A stretch of DNA of 64,000 nt from Bradymonas sediminis (GCF_003258315.1 NZ_CP030032.1:1998001-2062000); one strand, 5' to 3'; shown: positions 44,222-54,788, counted from the first letter of the stretch. Notes: generated from the sequence alone by a model not told the origin. Numbers and translations: made by a program.

Positions 44222-44761
44222 TTATGTTGTGGAGTGCTCTGGACTGTACGATTCGCTCAACAAAAACCCCATAAAATACTCATCGACGAACTTCCCGTCG
44301 ACGCGCAGGGCGTTGCGTTGTGTTCCCTCGATTTGAAACCCACACTTTTGATAGAGGCCAACGGCGCGCTCGTTGTTGCAGTTGACGGTTAACTCCAGCC
44401 GGGTTCCGTTTCGGTCGCGCAGCCAGCTAATCGCCGCCTCGATCAGGAGCGTGCCAAGCCCGCGGCCCCAATGGGCACGCGTGATCCCCAGACTGAGGCT
44501 CGCTTTGTGCCGATCCCGATTGAAGTTGCCACCTCTAATATCGAGAAAGCCCACGATGACGCCGTCTGCGTGGGCAACGAAAATATCGCGCGAATCGGAC
44601 TCCACGCAACCCTTGAGCCACTGCTTTTGCGCGTCAAGGTCCTCGCGAAGTTCGTCCGGTTCGAGGAGCAAGAAGTGGGTCTCCTCGGCGAGGGTTTTGT
44701 GCAAGGCGGTGAAGCCGGCGGCGTCCTCAACTTGGATCTTACGCAGTGTGAGCGGGGTCAT
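44222..44761 (-). CDS. GNAT acetyltransferase
   Basis: 179 residues with the acetyl-CoA motif AHWGRGLGTLLIEAAISW, a preceding KASLSLGITRAH and the typical end EGTQRNALRVDGKFVDEYFMG. The N-terminus TPLTLRKIQVEDAAGF is family-like. Substrate unknown. It precedes the broken DUF6176-like gene (33 bases upstream of it). Confidence 0.85.
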   Translation of the reverse strand: MTPLTLRKIQVEDAAGFTALHKTLAEETHFLLLEPDELREDLDAQKQWLKGCVESDSRDIFVAHADGVIVGFLDIRGGNFNRDRHKASLSLGITRAHWGRGLGTLLIEAAISWLRDRNGTRLELTVNCNNERAVGLYQKCGFQIEGTQRNALRVDGKFVDEYFMGFLLSESYSPEHSTT

Positions 44762-44837
44762 GGTGTGGCTCGTTGGTTGAGAAAATTGAGCGTCAACATA
44801 TATATGTGCTGTACCCGCGGTCCGTGCTGGCCGAGCG

Positions 44838-45329
44838 CTATTCTGGATATTTCGCGCTCTCGATATGCGGTGTGTCGAAGTCGCTGCGCCGAAACTCGTA
44901 CATCACTGTCGAACAGGCCACCGGTATGTTGAGACTAGCTACCGGACCCTGTTGGGGTATTGTTATGACGTGCGCACATCGCGCGAGAAGTTCTTTCGGC
45001 AAACCCTGGCCCTCGTGTCCGACGATGATGGCAGGGCGTGTCGGAAAACTGAAGTTGGCCAAGAACAGCGGCGGGTTGGCAATTTCGATGGCGATGGGGG
45101 TGTAATCGTTTTCAATGCACCAATCGAAAAATGCGTCGTCGTTCGGGATGTGCACAATGTCGCGATGCTGCTCAAGGTTGCGAGAATAGCGCGAAGTGCT
45201 CTTTCGAAAGGTCCAGGGCTCGTCGTGGCCGACAAAGAGTAGCGGGCCACCGCCGTAGGCAACATGGCTACGAATAATCTGGCCAACGTTGCGGGGTCCT
45301 TTTAGGTTGTGCAAAACAGTGGCGAACAT
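44838..45329 (-). CDS. SpoU/TrmH-family RNA methyltransferase
   Basis: Start at 45329 (MFATVLHNLKGPRNVGQIIRSH), matching the family N-terminus; the upstream in-frame extension (to 45482) is not conserved-looking. Motif 1 is the N-x-G region KGPRNVGQIIR, motif 2 IIVGHEGQGLP, motif 3 GPVASLNIPVACSTVMYEF (the SLN-x-x-VA knot motif). It makes 2'-O-methyl ribose in tRNA or rRNA. Only 163 residues, so it lacks an extra RNA-binding domain. The specific nucleoside is unknown. Confidence 0.85.
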   Translation of the reverse strand: MFATVLHNLKGPRNVGQIIRSHVAYGGGPLLFVGHDEPWTFRKSTSRYSRNLEQHRDIVHIPNDDAFFDWCIENDYTPIAIEIANPPLFLANFSFPTRPAIIVGHEGQGLPKELLARCAHVITIPQQGPVASLNIPVACSTVMYEFRRSDFDTPHIESAKYPE

Positions 45330-45540
45330 GGTGTTTCCATTATATATGGTTGTATTTGCGGCAGTACGTCCCATCAAAGTCGGCAACCTTTCGATTTGCT
45401 CAACATATTTGACAATCGCCTCCTCGATTCCGAACAAAGCTGGTAGGTTTCGTAGAATTTTCTCGCATGAAGCTACTTGCACGGCTCCCCAAAAAAACCA
45501 AATTCAGCGTTCATAGTCATCATCAATACGAGGCATAGAC

Positions 45541-46092
45541 CTAGCGAGGCGCATCCGACCGCTCCCGCCGCAACACCGAATAAACCTCCATATCATGCAG
45601 CTTGCCGTTGTGTTTGGCAGATTCTCGCAGGGTGCCTTCGTAGGAAAAGCCGAGCCGCTTTGCGACGGCACTGCTTCGCGTGTTCTCGGGCTGGCACTTA
45701 ATGACGATGCGGTTGAGCTTGAGCGTGTCGAATGCGTACGAGATAAGCGCCCGGCAACTACGTGTTATGATGCCGCGCCCCTCATAGTCGGCGCCGAGCC
45801 AATAGCCGATCTCACCGCTGCCAATATTCCAGTCGATCCGGGAAATGCCGAGTGTGCCGGCGATATTGCCGTCGCACCACACGCTTGTCAGAACGGCCTC
45901 ATTATCGGCATAACCACGCCGGACGCCTTTGATAAACTTGAGGGTGTCGTCAACGTTTTGGGTGTGTTCCACCCACGGAAACCAGCGCCCCAGGTGGGCG
46001 CGGTTGCGGTCGGTCAGCGCGAATAGTTCTTCGGCGTGGTGTTCCTCGTGAAGGCGAAGCTCAATTTTCTCGTCGATCGTGAACGCGAACAT
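45541..46092 (-). CDS. GNAT acetyltransferase (RimL-like)
   Basis: Start at 46092 (MFAFTIDEKIELRL) has AAGGAG eight bases upstream; the first Met of the longer frame (46116) lacks one. 183 residues: AHLGRWFPWVEHTQNVDDTLKFI, GTLGISRIDWNIGSGEIGYWLG, GRGIITRSCRALISYAF and KCQPENTRSSAVAKRLGFSYEGTLRES. This is the N-terminal/aminoglycoside-type acetyltransferase branch. Its last 41 bases are duplicated as a remnant at 42393-42433. Confidence 0.87.
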   Translation of the reverse strand: MFAFTIDEKIELRLHEEHHAEELFALTDRNRAHLGRWFPWVEHTQNVDDTLKFIKGVRRGYADNEAVLTSVWCDGNIAGTLGISRIDWNIGSGEIGYWLGADYEGRGIITRSCRALISYAFDTLKLNRIVIKCQPENTRSSAVAKRLGFSYEGTLRESAKHNGKLHDMEVYSVLRRERSDAPR

Positions 46093-46263
46093 GATCTTGG
46101 CTCCTTGGATGGGCAACGAAACAAGAATTAGGCTAGTTTCGGGAATCTATCCGATCGACGTGACCCTCTGCAAACACGGATTGGCCAACGGCGGGTTGTT
46201 GTTCTGCCAGGTCTAGAGGACGTGGCTCCGGTGGGCGATTCGACGCATAGTCACAAGAAACAC

Positions 46264-46300
46264 AAAACCCGCTAACTCATTGAGAGTTAACGGGTTTTTT
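46264..46300 (-). terminator. Terminator beyond tRNA-Pro
   Basis: AAAACCCGCTAACTC (46264-46278) pairs with GAGTTAACGGGTTTT (46284-46298) with one weak pair and T-runs on both sides. It stands immediately 3' of the minus-strand tRNA gene. Confidence 0.85.
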
Positions 46301-46303
46301 AAG

Positions 46304-46377
46304 TCGGAGCGGCCGGATTTGAACCGACGACCCCTTGCACCCCATGCAAGTGCGCTACCAAGCTGCGCCACGCTCCG
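46304..46377 (-). tRNA. tRNA-Pro (GGG)
   Basis: On the minus strand, the acceptor arm CGGAGCG pairs with CGCTCCG. The D-arm is GGCGCAGC...GGTAGCGC, the anticodon arm CTTGC-ATGGGGT-GCAAG gives anticodon GGG, and the T-arm has GGTTCAAATCC. The discriminator is A and CCA is not encoded. All parts are of normal size. Confidence 0.95.
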
Positions 46378-46575
46378 AGTTGTGTCCTTCTGGAAACCAG
46401 CTCCGTCAGGGAGGCGTTATGTAGCCCGGGGTGATGGGGCTGTCAAGCAGTTTTTATGTATTTGGCCAATTCATTGCAATTATTTTTCAAAACGCCGCAA
46501 AACACGGCGTGTTCTACTCGAGCGCGCGAGATGATAGGGTGTTCGGACACTATATAAACCCCCAGGAGGATCGTC

Positions 46576-47730
46576 ATGACCGAGAAGATCTGGCCGCAGT
46601 TTAGCGAGGAGCATGATCAATTTCGCGCGCTGGTGCGTCGCTTCGCCGAGAACGAGCTCGCGCCGCATGCTGAGGAGTGGGAGGCGGCGAGGTTTTTCCC
46701 CAATGAGGTGTTTCGCCAGATGGGGGAGTTGGGGCTATTGGGCGGGCGCTACGCGGAGGATGTCGGCGGCATCGGCGGGGATATCTGGCATACGGCGGTG
46801 CTGGCCGAGGAGTTGCCGCGCTGCCGGATGGCCGGGCTAACGATGGGGGTGTTGGTGCAGAGTGATATGGCGACCCCGATCATCGCGGAGGTCGGCACCG
46901 CCGAGCAACAGCAGGAGTTCCTGGCGCCGGCGGTGCGCGGCGAGAAGATCGCGGCGCTGGGGGTGTCGGAGCCGGGGGCGGGCAGCGACGTCGCGGGCAT
47001 TCGCACCCAGGCTAAAAAAGACGGCGATGATTATATCATCAGCGGCCAAAAGACCTGGATCACCAACGGTACGCGCGCTGATTTTGTGACGCTCGCGGCG
47101 CGCACTGACATGAATAATCGCTACGGGGGCGTCAGCCTCTTTTTGGTGCCGACCGATACGCCGGGATTTAGCGTGGGCAAAAAGCTTGAGAAGATCGGCA
47201 ATCATTGCTCGGATACCGCCGAACTCTTCTTCGACAATTGCCGTATCCCGAAGCGCTACCTACTCGGCGAAGAAGGCCACGGATTTTATTATATTATGCA
47301 GAATTTTCAGGGCGAGCGGCTGGTCGGGGCGCTCAGCGGCGTCGCCGGGGCGCAATTGGTGCTCGATGAGACCAAGGATTATTGCCGCGAGCGCCACGCC
47401 TTTGGAAAGCCGCTGATGGGCTTTCAGGTGACGCGCCACAATATCGTCGAGATGGAGACCGAGCTTGAGGCCTGTCGCACGCTCACCTACCACGCGGCGG
47501 ACCTCTACGAGCGTGGGCTCCCCGCCCAGCGCGAGATTTCGATGGCGAAGTTGATGGCCGGCGACGTGTCAATGAAAGTCATCGACCGCTGCCTGCAGCT
47601 CTACGGCGGCATGGGCTATGTCGAGGAGGGACCGGTGGCGCGGCGGTGGCGCGACGCGCGCTTGCTCAGCATCGGCGGCGGCACCTCCGAGATCATGAAG
47701 GAGATCATTACCAAGGTCATCGGACTGTGA
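46576..47730 (+). CDS. Acyl-CoA dehydrogenase
   Basis: 384 residues, FAD enzyme that oxidises acyl-CoA to the enoyl form. Motifs are GVSEPGAGSDVAGIRT (FAD/substrate loop), ISGQKTWITNG, and the C-terminal catalytic part LYGGMGYVEEGPVARRWRDARLLSIGGGTSEI. The Glu in YVEEGPV is the usual base region for short- and branched-chain members. AGGAGG is six bases before the ATG. Substrate chain length not readable. The enoyl-CoA hydratase at 57235 is not adjacent. Confidence 0.92.
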   Translation: MTEKIWPQFSEEHDQFRALVRRFAENELAPHAEEWEAARFFPNEVFRQMGELGLLGGRYAEDVGGIGGDIWHTAVLAEELPRCRMAGLTMGVLVQSDMATPIIAEVGTAEQQQEFLAPAVRGEKIAALGVSEPGAGSDVAGIRTQAKKDGDDYIISGQKTWITNGTRADFVTLAARTDMNNRYGGVSLFLVPTDTPGFSVGKKLEKIGNHCSDTAELFFDNCRIPKRYLLGEEGHGFYYIMQNFQGERLVGALSGVAGAQLVLDETKDYCRERHAFGKPLMGFQVTRHNIVEMETELEACRTLTYHAADLYERGLPAQREISMAKLMAGDVSMKVIDRCLQLYGGMGYVEEGPVARRWRDARLLSIGGGTSEIMKEIITKVIGL

Positions 47731-47861
47731 GGCGGGGTTAGGTCGGCGCGTTTTGGGACGCGCCGAAGCCTTCGCAATCAAGGCAACCATTCAGATCGGC
47801 GACGCGGCGGCGAGGGGGAATCTCGCCGCCGCGTTATGCGTTTGAGTTTGGCGAGTAAATC

Positions 47862-50822
47862 GTGGCAGTATCCCGCCGCGGCGATCCCGCGCCGTCGAAG
47901 TCCTTTGTGATGCCCCGAACCATGCCTGAGACTATGCCAAATACCGAAGTTACCCCCGCCGTCGACTCTGCTGAATCCGAAGCTATTGAGAGCGATTTGC
48001 CCCAGCAATATGTGACGTTGCGCGGCGTGCGCACGCATAATCTAAAGGGCATTGATTGCAAGATTCCGCACGGAAAGCTCACCGTTATCAGCGGCGTGAG
48101 CGGCTCCGGGAAGTCGAGCCTGGCCTTCGACACGCTCTACGCCGAGGGGCAGCGCCGCTACACGGAGTCGCTGTCGACCTACGCGCGCCAGTTTTTGCAG
48201 CGCATGGAGCGCCCGCCGGTCGAGGCGGTCAAGAATATCCAGCCGGCGCTCGCGCTTCGCCAGAAGAACGACGTCTCGAACGCGCGCTCGACGGTCGGCA
48301 CGATCACCGAGGTCGATGACCACCTGCAGCTCGTGTACACGCATATCGGCGAGACGATTTGCCCGACCTGTGAGACCCTGGTGGGCCGTGACACGGTGCC
48401 CGGCGTGGTGACGGCGATTGAGGGGATGGACGATGGCACGCGCCTGATCCTCGTCGCCCAGGCCGACGGCGGGGAGAACAAGCATCGGCACGCGGTGCTC
48501 AAGCATCTGGTTCAGGAGGGGTATCGCCGCCTACTTATCGACGGCGAGATGGTCGACATCACCGAGTCCGATATCGAAAGCCTGCTCGACCGCGAGGCGT
48601 TCCCGGTAATCATCGACCGTATCGTGGTGCGAAAAGACGAAGAGATGCGCTTTGCCGAGGCGGTAGAGGCGGCGTTCGCGCTCGGAAATGGCCGACTTGA
48701 GGTCCACTTCTACGACGATATGGAGCGCGCGCCGCTCATTTTTGACCGCGCGTTTCGCTGCAACGGATGCGGAACAGACTTTATCGAGCCGCAGCCGGCG
48801 CTCTTTAGCTTTAATAGCTCGCTGGGCGCGTGTGATACCTGCTCGGGCTTTGGCAAGGTGATGGGCGTCGACTTCAAAAAGGTCATCCCGAACACGCGAC
48901 TTACCCTGAAAGAGGGCGTCATCGCCTGCCTGGAGACCCCGGCGTACCGAAAGGATCGCAGCGAATTATTCGACGCCTGTCGCGACCGCGAGATTCCGCT
49001 GGACGTGCCCTTCGAGAAGTTGGACGCGGCCGCCCAGGACTTTATTATCGAGGGCGGAAAGCGCAGTAAAAATGGGAAGACCGGCAAGAAATACAAGGGC
49101 GTGCGTGGCTTCTTCGAGGCGCTAAAGAAGAAGCAATATAAGACGCATGTGCGCATCATGTTGGCGCGCTACCGGGGCTACGACCGCTGCCCGGATTGCA
49201 AAGGGGCGCGGCTCAACGCGAGCGCGCGTAACGTGCGCGTGGCGGGCAAGGCGATCGGCGACCTCTGGCAGATGCGCCTATCCGAGGCGAAGACCTATTT
49301 TGACGAGTTAGAGCTCCCCGACGACCAATTCGCCCGGGTTGAAACCCTGCTCGACGAGATCGAGCACCGCCTGGCCTATCTGAATGAAATTGGCTGCGGG
49401 TATCTTCGCCTGGACCGCCAATCGCGGACCCTGTCGGGCGGCGAGATGCAGCGAATTCACCTCACGGCGAGCCTCGGGCGCGCGCTGACCGACACGCTTT
49501 ATGTGCTCGACGAGCCGACCGCGGGCATGCACGCCAGCGACACCGACAAGTTGATGCAGGTGCTCTATGACCTGCGCGACCTCGACAATACGGTCGTGGT
49601 CGTCGAGCACGACCCCGAGGTCATCGAGGGGGCGGATTATATCATTGAGATCGGCCCCGGCGGCGGTGAGCAGGGCGGCGAGTTGCTGTTCTCCGGGCCG
49701 ATTAAGGAGTTTCGAGAACGCGAGACGATCACCAGCGAGGCGTTGCTTGAGCGCCAGGCGCTGGCGCGCGCGGCGGCGGCCACGGCGCTTGGGCGAAAGA
49801 AGCAGCCCAAGGACTATGTGCGAATCGTGGGCGCGCGCGAGCATAACCTGGCCGACCTTACGGTGGAGATTCCCTGCGGCCAACTTACGGCGGTCACCGG
49901 CTTGAGCGGTTCGGGCAAATCGACGCTTTGTGAGCGGGTGCTCTATCAGGGCTGGAAGGCGATGAAGGGGCAGGGCGGCACCGACGCCGGGGCGCATGAC
50001 GCGCTCGAAGGGCTGGAGCGCTTTGATGACGTGGTGCTGATGGACCAGGCGGCGGTGGGTCGCTCGTCGCGCTCCAATTCGCTGAGTTATACCGGGGCGT
50101 TCGACGCGGTGCGAAAGCTCTTCGCGGCGACCCGCGCGGCCAAGCAAATCGGGCTAACTGTCGGCGACTTTAGCTTCAACACCGCCGGCGGGCGCTGCGA
50201 GACCTGCAATGGCGCGGGCACCATCACGGTCGAAATGCATTTTATGGCCGATATCGAGGTGACCTGCGAGGATTGCCAGGGCAAACGCTACGGGCGGCGC
50301 GTGCTCGATGTGGAGTATCGGGGCAAGAATATCGCGGATATCTTCGACATGACGGTCGCCGAGGGCGTGGAGTTCTTCCGCGAGACGCGCTCGCTATTGC
50401 GAAAACTCGAGCCATTGGTGGACGTCGGCCTCGGTTATCTTCGCATGGGGCAGACCACGGCGACGCTGTCGGGCGGCGAGGCCCAGCGGCTGAAGTTGGC
50501 GACCTATATCGCCGACGGTCGAAAACGCGGCGACACCAAGCCGGTGCTGTTCATCTTCGACGAGCCCACGGTCGGCCTGCATATGCTGGATATCTCGACG
50601 CTTCTGAGCTCGCTGAAGAAGCTCGTGGACCTGGGCCATACGGTCATCGTCATCGAGCATAATATCGACTTTATCGCCCAATGTGATCATATCATCGACC
50701 TGGGTCCGGGCGCGGGTCCGGCGGGCGGGCAATTGGTCGCAACGGGCACGCCTCGCGAGGTCGCGAATACAAAGGAGAGCGTCACCGGTCGGTATTTGGC
50801 GGAGCTGCTCGACGCGAATTAA
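47862..50822 (+). CDS. uvrA: UvrA-family DNA damage protein, divergent
   Basis: 986 residues with two ABC modules, each with Walker A (GVSGSGKSS at about 78-86; GLSGSGKST later), signature (LSGGEMQR; LSGGEAQR) and Walker B (VLDEPTAGMH; IFDEPTVGLH). Zinc modules are CNGCG...CDTC and CETC...CEDC. The first insertion reads RPPVEAVKNIQPALALRQKND with ARSTVGTITEV instead of the usual UvrA segment. It may be an extra UvrA paralogue rather than the main repair protein. Start codon (GTG 47862 or a downstream ATG) is uncertain. Confidence 0.85.
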   Translation: MAVSRRGDPAPSKSFVMPRTMPETMPNTEVTPAVDSAESEAIESDLPQQYVTLRGVRTHNLKGIDCKIPHGKLTVISGVSGSGKSSLAFDTLYAEGQRRYTESLSTYARQFLQRMERPPVEAVKNIQPALALRQKNDVSNARSTVGTITEVDDHLQLVYTHIGETICPTCETLVGRDTVPGVVTAIEGMDDGTRLILVAQADGGENKHRHAVLKHLVQEGYRRLLIDGEMVDITESDIESLLDREAFPVIIDRIVVRKDEEMRFAEAVEAAFALGNGRLEVHFYDDMERAPLIFDRAFRCNGCGTDFIEPQPALFSFNSSLGACDTCSGFGKVMGVDFKKVIPNTRLTLKEGVIACLETPAYRKDRSELFDACRDREIPLDVPFEKLDAAAQDFIIEGGKRSKNGKTGKKYKGVRGFFEALKKKQYKTHVRIMLARYRGYDRCPDCKGARLNASARNVRVAGKAIGDLWQMRLSEAKTYFDELELPDDQFARVETLLDEIEHRLAYLNEIGCGYLRLDRQSRTLSGGEMQRIHLTASLGRALTDTLYVLDEPTAGMHASDTDKLMQVLYDLRDLDNTVVVVEHDPEVIEGADYIIEIGPGGGEQGGELLFSGPIKEFRERETITSEALLERQALARAAAATALGRKKQPKDYVRIVGAREHNLADLTVEIPCGQLTAVTGLSGSGKSTLCERVLYQGWKAMKGQGGTDAGAHDALEGLERFDDVVLMDQAAVGRSSRSNSLSYTGAFDAVRKLFAATRAAKQIGLTVGDFSFNTAGGRCETCNGAGTITVEMHFMADIEVTCEDCQGKRYGRRVLDVEYRGKNIADIFDMTVAEGVEFFRETRSLLRKLEPLVDVGLGYLRMGQTTATLSGGEAQRLKLATYIADGRKRGDTKPVLFIFDEPTVGLHMLDISTLLSSLKKLVDLGHTVIVIEHNIDFIAQCDHIIDLGPGAGPAGGQLVATGTPREVANTKESVTGRYLAELLDAN

Positions 50823-50847
50823 GGCGGGCGGATTGGCTCAAGACAAT

Positions 50848-50881
50848 AAAAAAGGTGGCCCCGTGAGGGGCCACCTTTTTT
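50848..50881. terminator. Bidirectional terminator
   Basis: AAAAAAGGTGGCCCC (50848-50862) pairs with GGGGCCACCTTTTTT (50867-50881) across GTGA, with A- and T-runs on both sides. It serves the converging uvrA and trxB genes. Confidence 0.95.
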
Positions 50882-50945
50882 GTGTCATCGGCGCATTGAA
50901 GACCGCGGGGAGCAAGCGATGCGCTCCGCGGCTCTCAGGGAGCAA

Positions 50946-51926
50946 TCAATCCCACTGCTCGGTGCGATGCTGCGCGATTTCTTCGATGGACTCGAGGTCG
51001 CGCTCGGCGTCAATCGCGCCCATGCAGCCCGTACCGGCGGCGGTGATCGCCTGGCGGTAGGTCCAGTCCTGCACGTCGCCGATGGCGAAGACGCCGGGGA
51101 CGCTGGTGCGGGTGGAGTCGGGCTTGGTGATGATATAGCCGTCGTCGTTCATCTCGAGTTGGCCCTTGAAGAACTCGGTGTTCGGGATATGCCCGATGGC
51201 CACGAAGAGGCCGTCGACGCGGAAATCCTCGACATCGTCGGTCTGCTTATTCAGCAGCTTCAGGCCGCTGACGCCGTTCTCTTTGTCGCCGATAACTTCG
51301 ATGACTTCGCGGTGCCAGAGGAACTCGATCTTCGGGTTGGCTTTGGCGCGGTCCTGCATAATCTGCGAGGCGCGCAGTTCTTTGCGACGATGGATAACCG
51401 TGACCTTGGTGGCAAATTTGGTCAAAAAGATAGCTTCTTCGAGCGCCGAGTCACCGCCGCCAACGATGGCGAGCTCTTTTCCGCCGAAGAAGAAGCCGTC
51501 GCAGGTCGCGCATGCCGACACGCCGTGGCCCATCAATTTGGACTCACTCTCCAGGCCGAGCAGACGCGCGCGGGCGCCCGAGGCGATGAGCAGCGTGTGG
51601 GTGCGGAAGGTCGTTCCGTCTTCGAGCGTGATGGGGAACGGGCGCTGAGAGAGGTCGACCTTGGTGATCGACTTCATATGCATCTCGGTGCCGAAACGAA
51701 GCGCCTGCTCACGCATGGCGATCATCAGGTCGGGGCCCATGATGCCGTCGGCGAAGCCCGGAAAGTTCTCCACGTCGGTGGTGATCGTGAGCTGTCCGCC
51801 GGGCTGCGAGCCTTCGAAGAGAACCGGGCTAAGGTTCGCGCGGGCGGCATAAATCGCCGCGGTGAGGCCGGCAGGGCCGGAGCCCATAATCGTCACGTCG
51901 TAAACTTCTTTTTTCAAGTCGGTCAT
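50946..51926 (-). CDS. trxB: Thioredoxin reductase
   Basis: 326 residues; transfers electrons from NADPH to thioredoxin through FAD and a disulfide. GSGPAGLTAA (FAD), the redox pair CATC (Cys139, Cys142), GGGDSALEEA (NADPH) and the end FAIGDVQDWTYRQA are all present. GGAG stands before the ATG at 51926. It contrasts with the TrxR-like gene at 11437, which lacks the disulfide. Confidence 0.95.
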   Translation of the reverse strand: MTDLKKEVYDVTIMGSGPAGLTAAIYAARANLSPVLFEGSQPGGQLTITTDVENFPGFADGIMGPDLMIAMREQALRFGTEMHMKSITKVDLSQRPFPITLEDGTTFRTHTLLIASGARARLLGLESESKLMGHGVSACATCDGFFFGGKELAIVGGGDSALEEAIFLTKFATKVTVIHRRKELRASQIMQDRAKANPKIEFLWHREVIEVIGDKENGVSGLKLLNKQTDDVEDFRVDGLFVAIGHIPNTEFFKGQLEMNDDGYIITKPDSTRTSVPGVFAIGDVQDWTYRQAITAAGTGCMGAIDAERDLESIEEIAQHRTEQWD

Positions 51927-52089
51927 CTACAGCTCCAAATGATTAGGTCTCAAAGTGATTGAGGCCTGCAAAGAGATTGTGTGGTGATTGAAGAGTTCGG
52001 GTGATTCAAGATTTTGAATTACCTGCAGGCCACCCGCTTAGCTGGGTATATGATGCAGGGAACCTCAAAACGTTTCAGATAATTGTATT

Positions 52090-52707
52090 TTATTCGGAGT
52101 CGGCCGACTCTTGAGCCCCCGGCTCGACGCCATCAGCAGCGCTGACGCCCTTAAATTGCAATCCGGCCAGTAGTTTATCAGTAGCTTCGACCAACCCGTT
52201 CTCGTTGCTCGCCGGGCCCCAGGCGATAATCTGGAACCCCCAACTATCGTGGGTGGTGTAGGTATTGATATATTTAACCGGGTCTCCCTCGTGGACGCCG
52301 GAGGCGAAGACCGACAGGGCGGGCTGGCCGTTCAACTCCAGGGGGCCTTCGCGCTCGACGTTAAACTCCGTGACCCGCTCCTTGAGCACGCCGACGCTCG
52401 CTCGCTTTAGGTCAAGCGCGTCCGGTGAGGCGACGCCCTCGTATTGGGGCAATTTCTGGGGAATGATGATGAGGAAATATTGATCCTCAACCCGCAGGGC
52501 CAGGTCTGCGAAGCGGTTTATCTCCTCAACAGGGGTCTGCGCCCATTGCCCGGGGACTTCGACCGAGTAAGGGGCCGTGGGGCTTTGGAAGGTCCATGCC
52601 GGCAACGAGTCCGGGTCGACGGGGTCGCTTTTGCAATTGAGGCTTCCGAACACAAAAAACGCGCATAGCGCCAGAAGAGTCCAATGCAGTGGTCGAAATG
52701 AGGTCAT
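52090..52707 (-). CDS. Lipoprotein of unknown function
   Basis: 205 residues. Lipoprotein signal (LLALCAFFVFGSLNC) with Cys at about 25. The mature part has a single beta-rich domain (PSAPYSVEVPGQWAQTP-like start, AINTYTTHDSWGFQIIAWGP near the end), similar in style to PsbP/DcrB-type proteins, but I do not recognise a precise family. It lies downstream of trxB's start region and upstream of the glnA terminator, same strand. Confidence 0.7.
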   Translation of the reverse strand: MTSFRPLHWTLLALCAFFVFGSLNCKSDPVDPDSLPAWTFQSPTAPYSVEVPGQWAQTPVEEINRFADLALRVEDQYFLIIIPQKLPQYEGVASPDALDLKRASVGVLKERVTEFNVEREGPLELNGQPALSVFASGVHEGDPVKYINTYTTHDSWGFQIIAWGPASNENGLVEATDKLLAGLQFKGVSAADGVEPGAQESADSE

Positions 52708-52732
52708 AATCAGAGCGCTGGGGGGAGTAGAG

Positions 52733-52760
52733 ACCGGCGAGCGTCGAGACGCTCGCCGGT
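52733..52760 (-). terminator. Possible terminator after glnA
   Basis: ACCGGCGAGCGTC (52733-52745) pairs perfectly with GACGCTCGCCGGT (52748-52760). The loop is very short and no T-run follows in the glnA direction, so termination may be Rho-assisted. Confidence 0.65.
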
Positions 52761-52769
52761 TCTTAAGTA

Positions 52770-54200
52770 TTAAATATCGAAATAGAGCTTGTATTCCAAC
52801 GGCGTCGGGCGCAGTCGAGTCGGCTCGATTTCGTTCTCAAACTTATAGTTGATCCACGACTCGATGACATCTTCGGTGAAGACGTCGCCGCGCAGAAGAT
52901 AGTCGTGGTCTTCGACCAGGCAGGCGAGGGCTTCTTCGAGGCTCGCCGGCGCGCTCGGAATCTTGTCGGCCTCAACGGGCGGCAGATTATAGATATTCTT
53001 GTCGACCGGGTCGCCCGGATCGAGCTGACGCTCAATGCCGTCAAGCCCAGCCATCAAGATCGCGGCGAACGCCAGGTATCCGTTGCTGCTCGGGTCCGGG
53101 GTACGGAACTCGATACGCTTGGAGGCAGGGCTGGACTGGACCATCGGGATACGCACGGCCGAGGAGCGGTTTCGGCTGGAGTATGCAAGCTTAATCGGCG
53201 CCTCATAACCCGGGACGAGTCGCTTAAAGCTATTGGTCGTCGGGTTGGTGAACGCGAGCAGCGAGGGCGCGTGGTCGAGGATACCGGCGATAAAATGCAG
53301 CGCGGTATCGCTCAAGCCCGCGTAGCGCTCGCCGGGGAACAGGGGCTTGCCACCCTTCCATAGGCTGAAGTGCGTGTGCATACCCGAGCCGTTGTCGCCG
53401 TGAATCGGCTTGGGCATAAAGGTGACGGTCTTCTGATGGCGGCGCGCGACGTTCTTAATGATATATTTGAACCACTGCAGATCGTCGGCGCTCTTGAGCA
53501 GGCTATTATATTTGATGCCGATTTCGGACTGCCCGGCGGTCGCCACCTCATGATGGTGGACGTCGACGACGATGCCGGCTTTCTCGAGCGTCATCGCCAT
53601 CTCGCCGCGCAAATCGCTGAGGCTATCGTAGGGCGGTACGGGGAAATAACCGCGCTTATAGCCCAATTTATAGCCAAGGTTTGGCCCCTCATTGCGCCCG
53701 GTATTCCAGGCGCCTTCCTGAGAGTCGACGGCATAAAACGAGGAGTAGGGCGTCACGTCATAGCGCACGTCATCGAAGATGAAGAACTCAGCCTCGGGGC
53801 CGACAAATGCGGTATCCGCGATGCCGGTCTCTTTGAGGTGGTTTTCGGCTTTTTGCGCGATATAGCGCGGGTCGCGTGAGTAGGGCTGGTCGGTGATGGG
53901 GTCGAAGACGTTGCAGATGAAGCTGAGCGTCGGGAGCTTCGTAATCGGGTCCATCCGAGCCGTGGTCGGGTCGGGGCGCACCTGCATATCCGAGGCGGCG
54001 ATGCTCTGCCAGCCGCGCATCGAGCTACCGTCGATGCCCATGCCCTGCTCGAAGAGCTCCTCGTCGAGGCGATGTGCGGGGATGGTGAGGTGTTGCCAGG
54101 TTCCGGGGAAGTCCAGGAATTTAAGGTCAATCATTTTTGCATCATTTGCTTCTGCAAATTTGATCGCTTCTTTGATCGATGTGACGCTATTGGCAGACAT
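52770..54200 (-). CDS. glnA: Glutamine synthetase type I
   Basis: 476 residues; joins ammonia and glutamate with ATP. Typical landmarks: [88 protein letters not shown]. The adenylylation-site region KNIYNLPP is present (Tyr404), so regulation by GlnE-type modification is possible. GAAGAG precedes the ATG. The PII gene lies upstream (54342), as in many glnBA units. Confidence 0.96.
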   Translation of the reverse strand: MSANSVTSIKEAIKFAEANDAKMIDLKFLDFPGTWQHLTIPAHRLDEELFEQGMGIDGSSMRGWQSIAASDMQVRPDPTTARMDPITKLPTLSFICNVFDPITDQPYSRDPRYIAQKAENHLKETGIADTAFVGPEAEFFIFDDVRYDVTPYSSFYAVDSQEGAWNTGRNEGPNLGYKLGYKRGYFPVPPYDSLSDLRGEMAMTLEKAGIVVDVHHHEVATAGQSEIGIKYNSLLKSADDLQWFKYIIKNVARRHQKTVTFMPKPIHGDNGSGMHTHFSLWKGGKPLFPGERYAGLSDTALHFIAGILDHAPSLLAFTNPTTNSFKRLVPGYEAPIKLAYSSRNRSSAVRIPMVQSSPASKRIEFRTPDPSSNGYLAFAAILMAGLDGIERQLDPGDPVDKNIYNLPPVEADKIPSAPASLEEALACLVEDHDYLLRGDVFTEDVIESWINYKFENEIEPTRLRPTPLEYKLYFDI

Positions 54201-54341
54201 TTTTATCTCTTCAATTTATTGAGAAATACTAAATTCGAAACGAATAAACTTTTGCCAGTTAAGTGAGTGTTCAGCGGAGCTGAACCGGGTACTTCTGTGC
54301 GAATCTTCTGCGGGGCATCGAGTCTAAAAACCGCGCGGGCT

Positions 54342-54788
<447 letters not shown>

